Notes: a model not told the origin generated them from the letters alone. Counted from the stretch's first letter, positions 8,786 to 16,881 are shown. The stretch: 19,821 bases of DNA from Bacillota bacterium (GCA_012799255.1 JAAZLQ010000070.1:1-19821), one strand, 5' to 3'. Program-made: numbers and translations.

Positions 8786-8798
8786 CTGATGGTATAAT
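8770..8798 (+). promoter_or_regulatory. promoter of radA-disA
   Basis: An extended -10 (TGG then TATAAT at 8793-8798) stands 17 nt behind a partial -35, TTGTGC, inside the preceding terminator stem. Transcription would start near 8805, about 35 nt before radA. Confidence 0.7.
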
Positions 8799-8839
8799 AA
8801 AAGGTGTAGAAAAATCTGGGATTATAGAAAGGATTACTA

Positions 8840-10201
8840 GTGGCAAAAAAGACTGTGGTTTTTGTATGTCAAAGTTGTGGAGCCGAGAGTCCCCGTTGGA
8901 TGGGAAGATGCCCGGGCTGTTCTGAATGGAATACCCTAGTAGAAGAAACGGTTCAGCCAGCGAGCAAGCAGGCTCGGGCTTGGGTGGCCAAGAGTAAACC
9001 TGTACCCCTCACACAGATCGAAGATAGTGCTTACTCTCGATTTAGCACTGGGATCAAAGAACTAGATCGGGTTCTGGGAGGCGGATTGGTACCAGGTTGC
9101 TTGGGGCTAATTGGGGGAGATCCAGGTATTGGCAAATCCACACTTCTACTCCAGGTGGCTGCCCAAGTGGCAAGGACAGAAGGAAAAGTCCTTTATGTTA
9201 CCGGTGAAGAGTCTTTAGCCCAACTTAAGATGCGCGCCATCCGTCTTGGTGCTCTAGAAGAGGAACTTATTGCGGTAAGCGAGGCAAACACGGAAGCCGT
9301 CTGTGAAATAATCCGAGAGCAACAGCCCATTTTAGTCATAGTCGACTCGATTCAAACCATGTTTGTGGATGAGGTGTCTTCACCACCAGGTAGTGTAGGA
9401 CAAGTGCGCGAATCTACCGGGCGATTTTTGCAATTGGCGAAAGGCACCAATACAGCAATTTTGCTTGTTGGTCATGTGACCAAAGGGGGCAATCTAGCAG
9501 GTCCTAAGGTACTAGAACATGCTGTAGATTTCGTATTATATTTTGAAGGAGAGGTGCACACCTCTTTCCGCATTATTAGATCGGTTAAGAACAGATTTGG
9601 CTCTACCCACGAAGTGGGAATCTTCGAAATGAGCGACAAGGGTTTGATTCCCGTGGCAAACCCCTCCCAATTTCTTCTGTCACAAAGGCCGATAGAGAGC
9701 TCAGGTTCTGTAGTCGTGCCATACATGGAGGGCACGCGACCTCTTTTGGTTGAGGTGCAAGCATTGGTGGCTCCCACCGCTTTTGGTGGTAATCCTAGGA
9801 GACAAACAACGGGAGTAGATTATCAACGATTTTCAATTATCTTGGCTGTGTTAGAAAAAAGGCAGGGCTATCCCCTGCAGACTCAAGATGTTTTTCTGAA
9901 TATTGCGGGAGGTTTGAAACTGCAAGAACCCGCTTTGGATTTAGCCATGGCGGTGGCAGTGGCCAGCAGTGTAGCTAATGTGAGCGTTGATCCCCTCTGC
10001 GCAGTTCTGGGGGAAGTGGGCCTAGCAGGAGAGATTAGGGCGGTTAGGGGGATGGAGCAACGCCTCAAGGAACTTCATCGATTGGGATTTGAACGCTGCA
10101 TTATTCCCGAGAGTAATGTGCAAGGAAATGAACCCATTCAGGTTTATGGCGTAAGTACCATACAAGAGGCTCTGAAAATTGCGGTGGAGAAGAGAAGGTG
10201 A
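8840..10201 (+). CDS. radA: RadA (Sms), DNA repair and recombination ATPase
   Basis: RadA is a RecA-like branch-migration helicase acting with RecA. It has 453 residues, the family length. The N-terminal zinc finger is C10-x2-C13 and C24-x2-C27. The Walker A motif GGDPGIGKST is at 92-101, the RadA-specific KNRFG motif at 250-254, and a Lon-protease-like C-terminal domain (about 280-450) contains VALVAPTAFG-type and ALDLAMAVAVAS elements. The start is GTG at 8840 with AAAGGAT upstream. disA follows 4 nt after its stop, the same arrangement as in Bacillus, where RadA is known to restrain DisA activity. Confidence 0.97.
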   Translation: MAKKTVVFVCQSCGAESPRWMGRCPGCSEWNTLVEETVQPASKQARAWVAKSKPVPLTQIEDSAYSRFSTGIKELDRVLGGGLVPGCLGLIGGDPGIGKSTLLLQVAAQVARTEGKVLYVTGEESLAQLKMRAIRLGALEEELIAVSEANTEAVCEIIREQQPILVIVDSIQTMFVDEVSSPPGSVGQVRESTGRFLQLAKGTNTAILLVGHVTKGGNLAGPKVLEHAVDFVLYFEGEVHTSFRIIRSVKNRFGSTHEVGIFEMSDKGLIPVANPSQFLLSQRPIESSGSVVVPYMEGTRPLLVEVQALVAPTAFGGNPRRQTTGVDYQRFSIILAVLEKRQGYPLQTQDVFLNIAGGLKLQEPALDLAMAVAVASSVANVSVDPLCAVLGEVGLAGEIRAVRGMEQRLKELHRLGFERCIIPESNVQGNEPIQVYGVSTIQEALKIAVEKRR

Positions 10202-10205
10202 GTGC

Positions 10206-11264
10206 ATGCGTGAGGATGAAATGATTTATAAACACCTAGAGATAATGGCACCGGGCACCCAGCTCTATGAGGGACTTGATAGTATTCTAAAGGCTAAAAC
10301 AGGTGCCTTAATTGTTATTGGCGATACGCCTGAAGTGTTAGATTTGGTAAATGGCGGGTTTAATATCGATGCGGAGATGCACCCGGCAGCCCTTTATGAA
10401 CTGGCCAAAATGGATGGCGCCATTGTTTTGTCCAGTGATGCTAAACGGATTTTGTACGCCAACACTCAACTCACGCCAGATCCAATGATTCCCAGTTTTG
10501 AAACGGGAACACGCCACAAAACGGCAGAGCGTGTGGCAAAACAGACCGGCCAGATTGTTATTTCTATTTCCCAAAGACGTAATGTAATTACCGTTTATAG
10601 GGAAAGCTGGAAATATGTTATCCGTGAAGTAAGTGTAATTCTATCTAAAGCGAACCAGGCCCTGTCTACTCTGGAGAAGTACCGGAGTGTCTTTCAGCAG
10701 TCCTTGGTTAATTTGAGCGCGTTGGAGTTTGAAGATTTGGTCACCCTAACAGATGTCACTACAGTACTGCAACGTAGCCAAATGGTAAACAGAATTGCAA
10801 GGGAAATTGAGCGCTACGTGATTCAACTAGGCTCAGAAGGTCGCTTAGTCAGAATGCAGCTAGAAGAGTTAATGGCGGATATTAAAGATGAGGGTCTATT
10901 AGTTTTTAAAGATTACTTTATGGGTGAGAACTTAGGTGAAGTGTGGATCCAACTGGAAGAATTGGATTCTGATGATCTGTTGAACTTGGGTCTACTTTCT
11001 AAGGCGCTAGGTTTTGGAAGTGGTATCAGCAGTTTAGAACAGGCAGTGGCTCCCAGGGGATATCGCATACTAGCGAAGATACCCCGTTTGCCCATGCCTG
11101 TTATTGAAAACCTAGTTAACTCATTCGAAGATCTTTCCACGATCATGGATGCGACTATAGAAGAGTTAGATGATGTAGAAGGGATTGGAGAAGTTCGGGC
11201 GAAAGCAATTAAAGAAGGTTTGCGTCGCTTGCGCGAGCAGGTATTAGTTGACAGCCATATCTAA
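10206..11264 (+). CDS. disA: DisA, DNA-integrity scanning diadenylate cyclase
   Basis: DisA makes c-di-AMP from two ATP and scans DNA; branched DNA inhibits it. From ATG 10206 it has 352 residues. The N-terminal DAC domain includes GALIVIGD (33-40), the catalytic DGA at 70-72, and the ATP-binding motif GTRHKTAE at 101-108. A helical linker follows to about 290, then a C-terminal helix-hairpin-helix DNA-binding segment (ELDDVEGIGEVRAKAIKEGL, within about 315-345). The family motif is usually RHR; here the third residue is Lys, a conservative but notable change. A start at GTG or ATG further in is possible (ATG 10221); upstream extension into radA is unlikely. It is translationally close to radA and convergent with the next gene. 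Confidence 0.95.
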   Translation: MREDEMIYKHLEIMAPGTQLYEGLDSILKAKTGALIVIGDTPEVLDLVNGGFNIDAEMHPAALYELAKMDGAIVLSSDAKRILYANTQLTPDPMIPSFETGTRHKTAERVAKQTGQIVISISQRRNVITVYRESWKYVIREVSVILSKANQALSTLEKYRSVFQQSLVNLSALEFEDLVTLTDVTTVLQRSQMVNRIAREIERYVIQLGSEGRLVRMQLEELMADIKDEGLLVFKDYFMGENLGEVWIQLEELDSDDLLNLGLLSKALGFGSGISSLEQAVAPRGYRILAKIPRLPMPVIENLVNSFEDLSTIMDATIEELDDVEGIGEVRAKAIKEGLRRLREQVLVDSHI

Positions 11265-11265
11265 A

Positions 11266-11676
11266 CTAACGGAGATGGAATATTCCTAGGGTATTAACTC
11301 GTTGACTTTCCTTGTGAATAATCTCTTCGAGGTTCAGACCAAGTGCGTTGCACATACCAGTTAAGTAGAAGAGGTTTTGCCCTACTTCTGCCTCTACGAC
11401 TTCTTTACAGTTTTCGCATAGTTGCCCCGTTAAATGTGATTGGATGTGATTACGGATGTCTTCAAAAGAGCAATCGTCGGGCAACACTTGTTTGGAGGCG
11501 TCGATTTGGATACACCCACAATCCGTAACCGCCCGAAAGAGCGCTCTGTTTACCCGTGCGTTTGTCTCTTGAAACTTAGAAACGATATCCAAGATGCTAT
11601 AATGCCTTACTAAGTTCTCTTGTACATTTTTTTGGAAATGATTACAAGTGTTTAATGGCTTAGTCACTTTGGTCAC
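11266..11676 (-). CDS. conserved-looking Cys-rich protein of unknown function beside disA
   Basis: 136 residues from GTG 11676, with AGGTGG about 9 nt upstream and a very good promoter. It looks soluble and helical. Cysteines fall at 11, 53, 55, 69, 87, 90 and 109, giving a CxC (TDCGC) and a CxxC (CENC) that could bind metal. The C-terminal part (EVGQNLFYLTGMCNALGLNLEEII) resembles the helical pattern of MazG-like nucleotide pyrophosphohydrolases, but I do not see their full acidic metal-binding motif. From memory, similar proteins occur beside disA in other Clostridia, sometimes carrying a DUF1573 label; I cannot verify that here. It ends 1 nt from the disA stop (convergent) and is divergent from carD. 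Function unknown. Confidence 0.8.
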   Translation of the reverse strand: MTKVTKPLNTCNHFQKNVQENLVRHYSILDIVSKFQETNARVNRALFRAVTDCGCIQIDASKQVLPDDCSFEDIRNHIQSHLTGQLCENCKEVVEAEVGQNLFYLTGMCNALGLNLEEIIHKESQRVNTLGIFHLR

Positions 11677-11711
11677 GTCCTCTCGCCACCTTTGGGGTCA
11701 ATTCTGGTTTC

Positions 11712-11741
11712 ATTATAAGTCTTTTGAAAATCGGTTGTCAA
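11712..11741 (-). promoter_or_regulatory. sigma-A promoter of the unknown disA-convergent gene
   Basis: Read on the minus strand: exact TTGACA, 18 nt, exact TATAAT. It starts transcription about 30 nt before the GTG start. Its consensus quality suggests strong constitutive expression unless repressed. Confidence 0.8.
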
Positions 11742-11777
11742 GTTAAGGGCTTATGGGGTACCCAACGCCTGGTCAGT

Positions 11778-11806
11778 TTGACTTTCGTTGCCCATAATGG
11801 TAAATT
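11778..11806 (+). promoter_or_regulatory. promoter of carD
   Basis: TTGACT, 17 nt, TAAATT with a TGG extension before the -10. It is back to back with the minus-strand promoter at 11712-11741, with 36 nt between the two -35 elements. Confidence 0.6.
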
Positions 11807-11845
11807 AATTGTAAGGACCTAGTTTTATTTAAAGGAGGGTTCGAT

Positions 11846-12325
11846 TTGTACAATGTAGGAGATAACGTTGTCTATCCTATGCATGGTGCAGGCGTTATCG
11901 TGGCCATAGAGGAGCGGGAAGTACTAGGTGAAAAGCAAAAGTACTACATCATGAAGCTCCCCATAGGAGAAATGAAAGTGATGATCCCCATGAAGTCCGT
12001 TGAGGAGTTAGGTTTGCGCCAGGTGATCGGCGAGGAAGAGGTTCGCCGCGTTTACCAGGTTTTGCAGGGAGAGGAAACTCCCATGTCTACTAACTGGAAT
12101 CGTCGCTATCGTGCCAATATGGAGAAGATTAAAAGCGGAGACATCTATGAAGTCGCAGAAGTTGTGCGCAATCTCACGATCAGAGAGAACGACAAGGGCT
12201 TATCCACAGGAGAGAGGAAAATGCTGGATACTGCTCGCCAAATTCTGATTAGTGAGTTAGTAATAGCGCTGGACTCTACTGAGGAGAAAATCGTGGAGAC
12301 AATTACTGGTTTCTTTGAAGGCTAG
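11846..12325 (+). CDS. CarD/CdnL-family RNA polymerase-binding regulator
   Basis: CarD-family proteins bind the beta subunit of RNA polymerase through an N-terminal Tudor-like domain and stabilise open complexes, notably at rRNA and stress promoters. The 159 residues begin with the typical VGDNVVYPMHGAGVI (4-18), with the RNA-polymerase-interacting domain to about 60 and a helical C-terminal DNA-contacting domain (70-159, including SGDIYEVAEVVRNL and LSTGERKMLDTARQIL). The start is TTG at 11846, 6 nt after AAAGGAGGG; a TTG behind so strong a ribosome site is a clear assignment. It is followed by the PIN-TRAM gene, as in other Bacillota. Confidence 0.94.
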   Translation: MYNVGDNVVYPMHGAGVIVAIEEREVLGEKQKYYIMKLPIGEMKVMIPMKSVEELGLRQVIGEEEVRRVYQVLQGEETPMSTNWNRRYRANMEKIKSGDIYEVAEVVRNLTIRENDKGLSTGERKMLDTARQILISELVIALDSTEEKIVETITGFFEG

Positions 12326-12431
12326 GGGGTGACGCTGACATTTTAGGTTAAAAAAGAATACCGAAGACAAAACAGGAAATACTATATCGTGAATGAGCTA
12401 AACTATCGCAGGCATTTTAACAAAGTGGGAG

Positions 12432-13514
12432 GTGAAGCGAAGTTTGGTCATATTCATTAGGATTGTATTTGCGGCCATTGGCGCGCTTTTTGGTTATGCT
12501 GGGTCGTTACTTGTACTTAGTACTGGCGCGATGGCGGGATTCATCGATGAGAGTTACTTAGTTGGTCTGTTTGCTGTTGGTGGTGTTCTGGTGGGAATTG
12601 TGGTTGGCCCACCACTGGTAAAATTGCTTGTTGCAGGCGGTAAAAGGGCAACCCATGTTCTTTTAAAAACACCGACCCATGAATTGGTTGGCGGTATTAT
12701 TGGTCTTGTGGTTGGTTGGATTATTGCGCTAGTTATTTCCATACCTTTACTGCGAATCCCAGTGGTTGGAGATTATGTGCCGATTGTGCTTGGAATATTA
12801 TTAGGATATCTAGGATTAGTAGTAGGCTTACGTAAAAATGATGATATGGCACATGTGTTTTCCCGTAGTGATAAAGTGCGGATAAAAGCGAAAAGCACTT
12901 CTACGGCTACTCCGAAGATACTTGATACCAGTGTAATTATCGATGGTAGAATTGCGGATATTACCAAATCCGGTTTTTTAGAAGGCGACTTAATCGTGCC
13001 AGGTTTTGTTTTGGAGGAGCTTCAACACATTGCTGACTCGTCTGATGTTCTCAAGCGTAACCGCGGAAGACGCGGATTAGACATTCTTAATAAGATTCAA
13101 AAAGAACCTTATTCTAATGTGCGCATTGTCGAGGAAGACTATGGGGAACTAGGCGAGGTGGATACGAAGTTGGTGCGACTAGCCAAAGATATGGATGGCA
13201 AGGTTGTCACCAACGATTATAACCTTAACAAAGTATGCGAACTGCACGGCGTAGCGGTATTAAACATAAACGAGTTGGCCAATTCTGTCAAACCGGTTGT
13301 TTTGCCCGGTGAAGAGCTTAAGGTTCATGTGATTAAGGATGGCAAGGAGCAAGGCCAAGGAGTGGGATATTTAGATGACGGCACCATGATTGTGGTTGAT
13401 GGGGGTCGTCGGTATATCGGCCAAACGGTCGCTGTTCTAGTAACAAGCGTATTGCAGACAGCGGCGGGTCGCATGATTTTTGCTAAACCTAAGTCTATCG
13501 AGCGGGCATTATAA
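12432..13514 (+). CDS. membrane PIN-TRAM domain protein (YacL family)
   Basis: About 360 residues. Four hydrophobic segments fall near 5-30, 42-68, 85-107 and 112-133. A PIN nuclease-like domain (about 163-285) has conserved acids: Asp165 in [10 protein letters not shown], Glu195/196, Asp244 and Asp262 in TNDYN. A C-terminal TRAM domain (about 291-352) suggests RNA binding. By family, a membrane-anchored RNase-like protein; its physiological role is not established. The start is uncertain: GTG 12432 overlaps the GGGAGG site, and TTG 12444 is 11 nt from it. Neighbours carD and ispD/F match the Bacillus yacL context. Confidence 0.93.
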   Translation: MKRSLVIFIRIVFAAIGALFGYAGSLLVLSTGAMAGFIDESYLVGLFAVGGVLVGIVVGPPLVKLLVAGGKRATHVLLKTPTHELVGGIIGLVVGWIIALVISIPLLRIPVVGDYVPIVLGILLGYLGLVVGLRKNDDMAHVFSRSDKVRIKAKSTSTATPKILDTSVIIDGRIADITKSGFLEGDLIVPGFVLEELQHIADSSDVLKRNRGRRGLDILNKIQKEPYSNVRIVEEDYGELGEVDTKLVRLAKDMDGKVVTNDYNLNKVCELHGVAVLNINELANSVKPVVLPGEELKVHVIKDGKEQGQGVGYLDDGTMIVVDGGRRYIGQTVAVLVTSVLQTAAGRMIFAKPKSIERAL

Positions 13515-13530
13515 GTTTAATAAGTTCGAA

Positions 13531-13562
13531 GGGCCTGATGCCATCCCATCGGGCTCTTTTTT
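13531..13562 (+). terminator. intrinsic terminator or attenuator before ispDF
   Basis: GGGCCTGATG and CATCGGGCTC form about 10 pairs (one bulged G, wobble pairs) around a CCATCC loop, followed by TTTTTT. It ends only 19 nt before the ispDF ATG, and the ispDF ribosome site AAAAGGAG follows at once. It probably ends carD/PIN transcripts, with read-through feeding ispDF. Confidence 0.75.
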
Positions 13563-13581
13563 GCTAAAAGGAGTTGGCGCC

Positions 13582-14724
13582 ATGAATGTAGGAGCGATCA
13601 TTGCTGCAGCTGGTTCGGGCAAACGGATGGGGGCGGAAGGGAATAAAGTTCTCCTCTCCCTTGGTGGAAAACCTTTACTTCAGTATAGTCTAGAGTGTTT
13701 TAATCAGCTGGATGAGATTTCTGAAGTTGTAGTGGTTACAAGAGATGTGGATTTAGCTATAGTGGAGGATCTGGTCCACAAAGTTGTTCCCAATAAAAAG
13801 GTCCAGGTAGTGTTAGGGGGTGCAGAAAGGCAGGAAAGTGTCTACTTTGGTCTGCGTGCACTTGCAAGTAACACGGACTGGGTTATTATTCACGATGGAG
13901 CTAGACCCTATATCACCCAGAAAGTTGTGCTAAGGGCCTTAGAGGCCGCTAAAGAACATTTGGCAGTTGGTGTTGCAGTTCCGGTCAAGGATACTATTAA
14001 AAAGGTAAAAGACGGTATTGTGATAGAAACCCCGCCCCGTGAGGATCTTTGGTCTATGCAAACACCTCAGATCTTCGCCTATGATTTGATTTTAAAAGCG
14101 CACCAAGAAGCGAGGGAGAAGGGGCTATCCGCTACCGATGACTGTTTCTTGTTAGAAGCATTAGGACATGCGGTCCACATTGTGCTGGGTGATTATGGCA
14201 ATATCAAGATTACAACTCCCGAGGACTTACCGCGGCAGCAGGAATTCTTGGTGGGTTTCGGTTATGATGTCCATCGTTTGGTGGAAGAGCGGCCATTAAT
14301 CCTTGGTGGTATTGAAGTTCCCTTTGAAAAGGGTCTATTAGGTCATTCAGATGCTGACGTGGTCACCCATGCTATTATGGATGCCATTCTTGGGGCCTTG
14401 GGCAAAGGCGATATTGGGGACTTCTTTCCTGATACGGATCCTCAGTATAAGGGGATTTCTAGTATTAGACTTTTACGCGAAGTGATGGACATCCTCAAAG
14501 CTGAGCAGATGGTGGTGAATAATGTAGATATAACCATTCAAGCGCAAAGACCCAAGCTAAGACCTTGGAAGGCAAAAATCAAAGAAAACTTGGCGCGGGA
14601 GTTAGAAGTCGGTGAGGGTCAAATTAATGTCAAGGCTACGACAGCTGAAGGATTGGGTTTTGTGGGACGAGAAGAAGGAATCGCTGTACAGACCGTTGTT
14701 TCACTTACTGCTAAACGGAGTTGA
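13582..14724 (+). CDS. ispDF: IspDF, bifunctional MEP-pathway enzyme (CDP-ME synthase and MECDP synthase)
   Basis: Two MEP isoprenoid steps on one chain of 380 residues. IspD (about 1-222) joins MEP to CTP: AAAGSGKRMG (8-17), HDGARP (104-109), and NIKITTPEDL (207-216). IspF (about 224-380) cyclises CDP-ME-2-phosphate: GFGYDVHR with zinc ligands Asp229 and His231, GHSDADV (254-260), His263, FPDTDP (282-287) and KATTAEGLGFVGREEGIA (351-368). IspF follows IspD almost directly, with nearly no linker. In Bacillus the genes are separate neighbours, so this is a fusion of an existing pair. The start at ATG 13582 follows AAAAGGAG; a longer frame reaches back into the upstream gene but has no support. 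IspE, which acts between these steps, is not in the window. Confidence 0.95.
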   Translation: MNVGAIIAAAGSGKRMGAEGNKVLLSLGGKPLLQYSLECFNQLDEISEVVVVTRDVDLAIVEDLVHKVVPNKKVQVVLGGAERQESVYFGLRALASNTDWVIIHDGARPYITQKVVLRALEAAKEHLAVGVAVPVKDTIKKVKDGIVIETPPREDLWSMQTPQIFAYDLILKAHQEAREKGLSATDDCFLLEALGHAVHIVLGDYGNIKITTPEDLPRQQEFLVGFGYDVHRLVEERPLILGGIEVPFEKGLLGHSDADVVTHAIMDAILGALGKGDIGDFFPDTDPQYKGISSIRLLREVMDILKAEQMVVNNVDITIQAQRPKLRPWKAKIKENLARELEVGEGQINVKATTAEGLGFVGREEGIAVQTVVSLTAKRS

Positions 14725-14749
14725 CTTGCGGTCAGTGCTTGCATATAAT
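14721..14749 (+). promoter_or_regulatory. sigma-A promoter of the cysS T-box operon
   Basis: TTGACT (overlapping the ispDF stop), 17 nt, exact TATAAT at 14744-14749. The transcript should begin near 14756 and contain the T-box leader. Confidence 0.85.
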
Positions 14750-14755
14750 TAGGAG

Positions 14756-15052
14756 CATATAAGTAAATGGATATGATGGGGAGAGTAGGTGAGGGCCCTA
14801 TTCGAAGGGCACGCCTCAAAGAGAGGGATATAATCGGTGTGATTATCCTGTGGCGAACTCAGTGAAATGCACCCCTGATCCTCCAACCGAAACTGCACTG
14901 CCTATTCTGGCTACGTGTGAAAGTAGGCTTGGACGGTCACACCCGTTACCGTGTATGTTGAGCGCTAAGTTGTGGTTGTATTACAATCTAACTTAGAAGC
15001 AGAGTGGAACCGCGACCCTCGTCTCTGTGTAGGAGAGAGGGTTATTTTTTTT
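14756..15052 (+). promoter_or_regulatory. T-box riboswitch leader (tRNA-Cys) controlling cysS
   Basis: The leader senses uncharged tRNA-Cys and lets transcription pass only then. Stem I is closed by GATGGGG (14775-14781) with CCCC-TG-ATC (14872-14880). Its specifier loop holds TGC (14868-14870), a Cys codon, followed by a purine. A helix CTAAGTT/AACTTAG lies at 14965-14996. The conserved T-box TGGAACCGCG is at 15005-15014, where TGGA can pair with the UCCA end of tRNA-Cys (which has U73). The antiterminator can form from CAGAG (15000-15004) and CTCTG (15023-15027), excluding the terminator helix at 15015-15042. Specifier, acceptor match and downstream gene agree on cysteine. This leader accounts for the 342 nt without a gene. 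Confidence 0.95.
15015..15052 (+). terminator. T-box-controlled intrinsic terminator
   Basis: ACCCTC-G-TCTC pairs with GAGA-GAGGGT around a 7-nt loop, followed by TATTTTTTTT. It shares bases with the antiterminator, so the two folds exclude each other. The cysS ribosome site AGGAGG begins immediately after. Confidence 0.9.
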
Positions 15053-15066
15053 AGGAGGTAAGAGAG

Positions 15067-16485
15067 ATGACGAAGATCATGGTTTATAACACCCTGACTC
15101 AGACTAAAGAAGAGTTTGTACCCCGTAAGCCCGGGCAGGTGAGTGTTTACGTCTGCGGTGTTACTCCGTATTCTGATACCCATCTCGGACATGCCAGACC
15201 AAGCGTGGTTTGGGATGTGATTTTGCGATTCTTTAAGTGGCAAGGTTATGAGACTCTCCATGTTCAGAACTTCACAGATGTGGATGATAAGATCATTCAA
15301 CGTGCCCAGGATGAGGGGGTGCCAGCACTGGAGATTTCCAAACGTTACATTGCGGAATACCTTGCAAGCATGGATGCGCTGGGAGTGCAGCGGGCGGATA
15401 TTTACCCCAAAGTCAGTGAGCATATGCCAGAGATTATTGACCTAGTGGAAAAACTCGTTGAAAAGGAACACGCCTATGCCGCTAATGGTGATGTATTCTT
15501 CCATGTTTCTTCTTTTCCAGAGTACGGTAAGTTGAGTAAGCAAAAACTAGAAGAACTCAAACAAGGAACCCGTTTTGAGGTGGATCCTGCTAAGCGTGAT
15601 GCTGCGGATTTTGCCCTCTGGAAGGGTGTCAAACCAGGAGAACCAGCCTGGGAAAGCCCATGGGGTGCCGGTCGACCAGGGTGGCACATTGAGTGCTCTG
15701 CAATGAGTCTAAAATACCTGGGCACCCAGTTTGATTTCCATGGAGGTGGCAATGACCTGATCTTCCCCCACCATGAAAATGAGATTGCCCAGTCCGAGGC
15801 TGCAACCGGTGAGCCTTTAGCCCGTTATTGGGTGCATAATGGCATGATTAATCTTAAGGATACAAAAATGTCGAAATCCCTGGGCAACGTGATCTCCGTA
15901 CGTCAATTGGCAGAAAAGTATCCTAAAGGTTTGCTCCGCTTTTACTTGCTATCTACTCATTACCGTTCTGGTCTTGAGTTCTATGAAGGTAAGCTAGAGG
16001 AGATGGAAAAAGGTTGGTCGCGCCTTAATGATGCAACGCTGAAATTGCAGGAAGATCTAAATTCGGGAGCGGAGGGTGAGTTAAATCCCTTTGACCAAGA
16101 GACGCTGGAGAACCTTGCTAAGTATGAGCAAGAACTGTTAGACGCGTTCTCTGACGATTTTAATACTGCCATGACCATCGGCATACTTTTTGAAGTGGTG
16201 CGCGAGATTAATGGCTATAAACATAACCAGGGGAAGCATAAGCAGGTGTTACAAAAGGCCTGGGACATTCTTTCGCACTGGGCGGGTAATATCCTCGGTG
16301 TGTTGCAGTTAGAAAGACAAGAACAGGACGGTTTGGTTGAACCCCTGCTTGACTTACTTCTAGAGCTGCGGGAAGAGTTGCGGAAGCAAAAGAATTATGC
16401 ACTCTCTGATCAAATTCGCAATCAATTAGCAGACCTGGGCGTCACCATTGAAGACACACCCCAGGGGCCGAGATGGAAGGTGTAA
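15067..16485 (+). CDS. cysS: cysteinyl-tRNA synthetase
   Basis: A class I synthetase that charges tRNA-Cys, 472 residues, family length. Zinc ligands include Cys30 (YVCGVTPY), Cys210 (WHIECSAMS) and His235 with a nearby His/Glu (FPHHENE). The HIGH motif is HLGH at 39-42 and the KMSKS motif is at 267-271. The ATG at 15067 follows AGGAGGTAAGAGAG. The T-box leader ties its expression to cysteine tRNA charging. cysE and gltX, which sit before cysS in Bacillus, are absent, so here ispDF and the T-box are direct neighbours. Confidence 0.98.
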   Translation: MTKIMVYNTLTQTKEEFVPRKPGQVSVYVCGVTPYSDTHLGHARPSVVWDVILRFFKWQGYETLHVQNFTDVDDKIIQRAQDEGVPALEISKRYIAEYLASMDALGVQRADIYPKVSEHMPEIIDLVEKLVEKEHAYAANGDVFFHVSSFPEYGKLSKQKLEELKQGTRFEVDPAKRDAADFALWKGVKPGEPAWESPWGAGRPGWHIECSAMSLKYLGTQFDFHGGGNDLIFPHHENEIAQSEAATGEPLARYWVHNGMINLKDTKMSKSLGNVISVRQLAEKYPKGLLRFYLLSTHYRSGLEFYEGKLEEMEKGWSRLNDATLKLQEDLNSGAEGELNPFDQETLENLAKYEQELLDAFSDDFNTAMTIGILFEVVREINGYKHNQGKHKQVLQKAWDILSHWAGNILGVLQLERQEQDGLVEPLLDLLLELREELRKQKNYALSDQIRNQLADLGVTIEDTPQGPRWKV

Positions 16486-16488
16486 TTA

Positions 16489-16881
16489 TTGTTTGTGGAA
16501 CCAGGACTAAATCCCAGCGAACTATCGCCATTGGTTTTGGCCTACGTGGGTGATGCCGTTTATGAGCTTTACATTCGTACGAAATTGATTTCCTTTCCTG
16601 CTAAAATGCATATGCTGCACCGCACTGCGGTGCAGTATGTGCAAGCTTCTCGCCAAGCTGAGATCATTCATGCTTGGGAGCCCGATTTGACGGAAGCTGA
16701 AAGGGAAGTGGTGCGTCGAGGTAGAAATGCTAAGGGTGGGGTACCAAGACACGGAGATGTGACGGAGTATCGTTATAGTACCGGGATGGAGGCTTTACTG
16801 GGTTACCTTTATTTAAGTGGCCAAGAAGAACGGCTTTTGGAATTGTTACACAAGGTTTCCCCTACCATGGATTTGGATTAA
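16489..16881 (+). CDS. mrnC: Mini-ribonuclease III
   Basis: A small RNase III-like nuclease without a dsRNA-binding domain, known to mature 23S rRNA ends in Bacillus. It has 130 residues, consistent with the family. The catalytic signature LAYVGDAVYELYIR spans 17-30 with Asp22, and the second acid is in STGMEALLGYLYL (Glu101). RRGRNAKGG near 76-84 is typical. The start is probably TTG at 16489, 6 nt from GGAAGGTG and 3 nt after the cysS stop; GTG at 16495 is an alternative. It is cotranscribed with cysS, so T-box control may reach it. Confidence 0.94.
   Translation: MFVEPGLNPSELSPLVLAYVGDAVYELYIRTKLISFPAKMHMLHRTAVQYVQASRQAEIIHAWEPDLTEAEREVVRRGRNAKGGVPRHGDVTEYRYSTGMEALLGYLYLSGQEERLLELLHKVSPTMDLD

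Noticed and set aside
12326..12431. Possible promoter before the PIN-TRAM gene
   Set aside because: CTGACA and TACTAT elements are present but not at workable spacing; nothing convincing, so transcription from carD is the simpler view.
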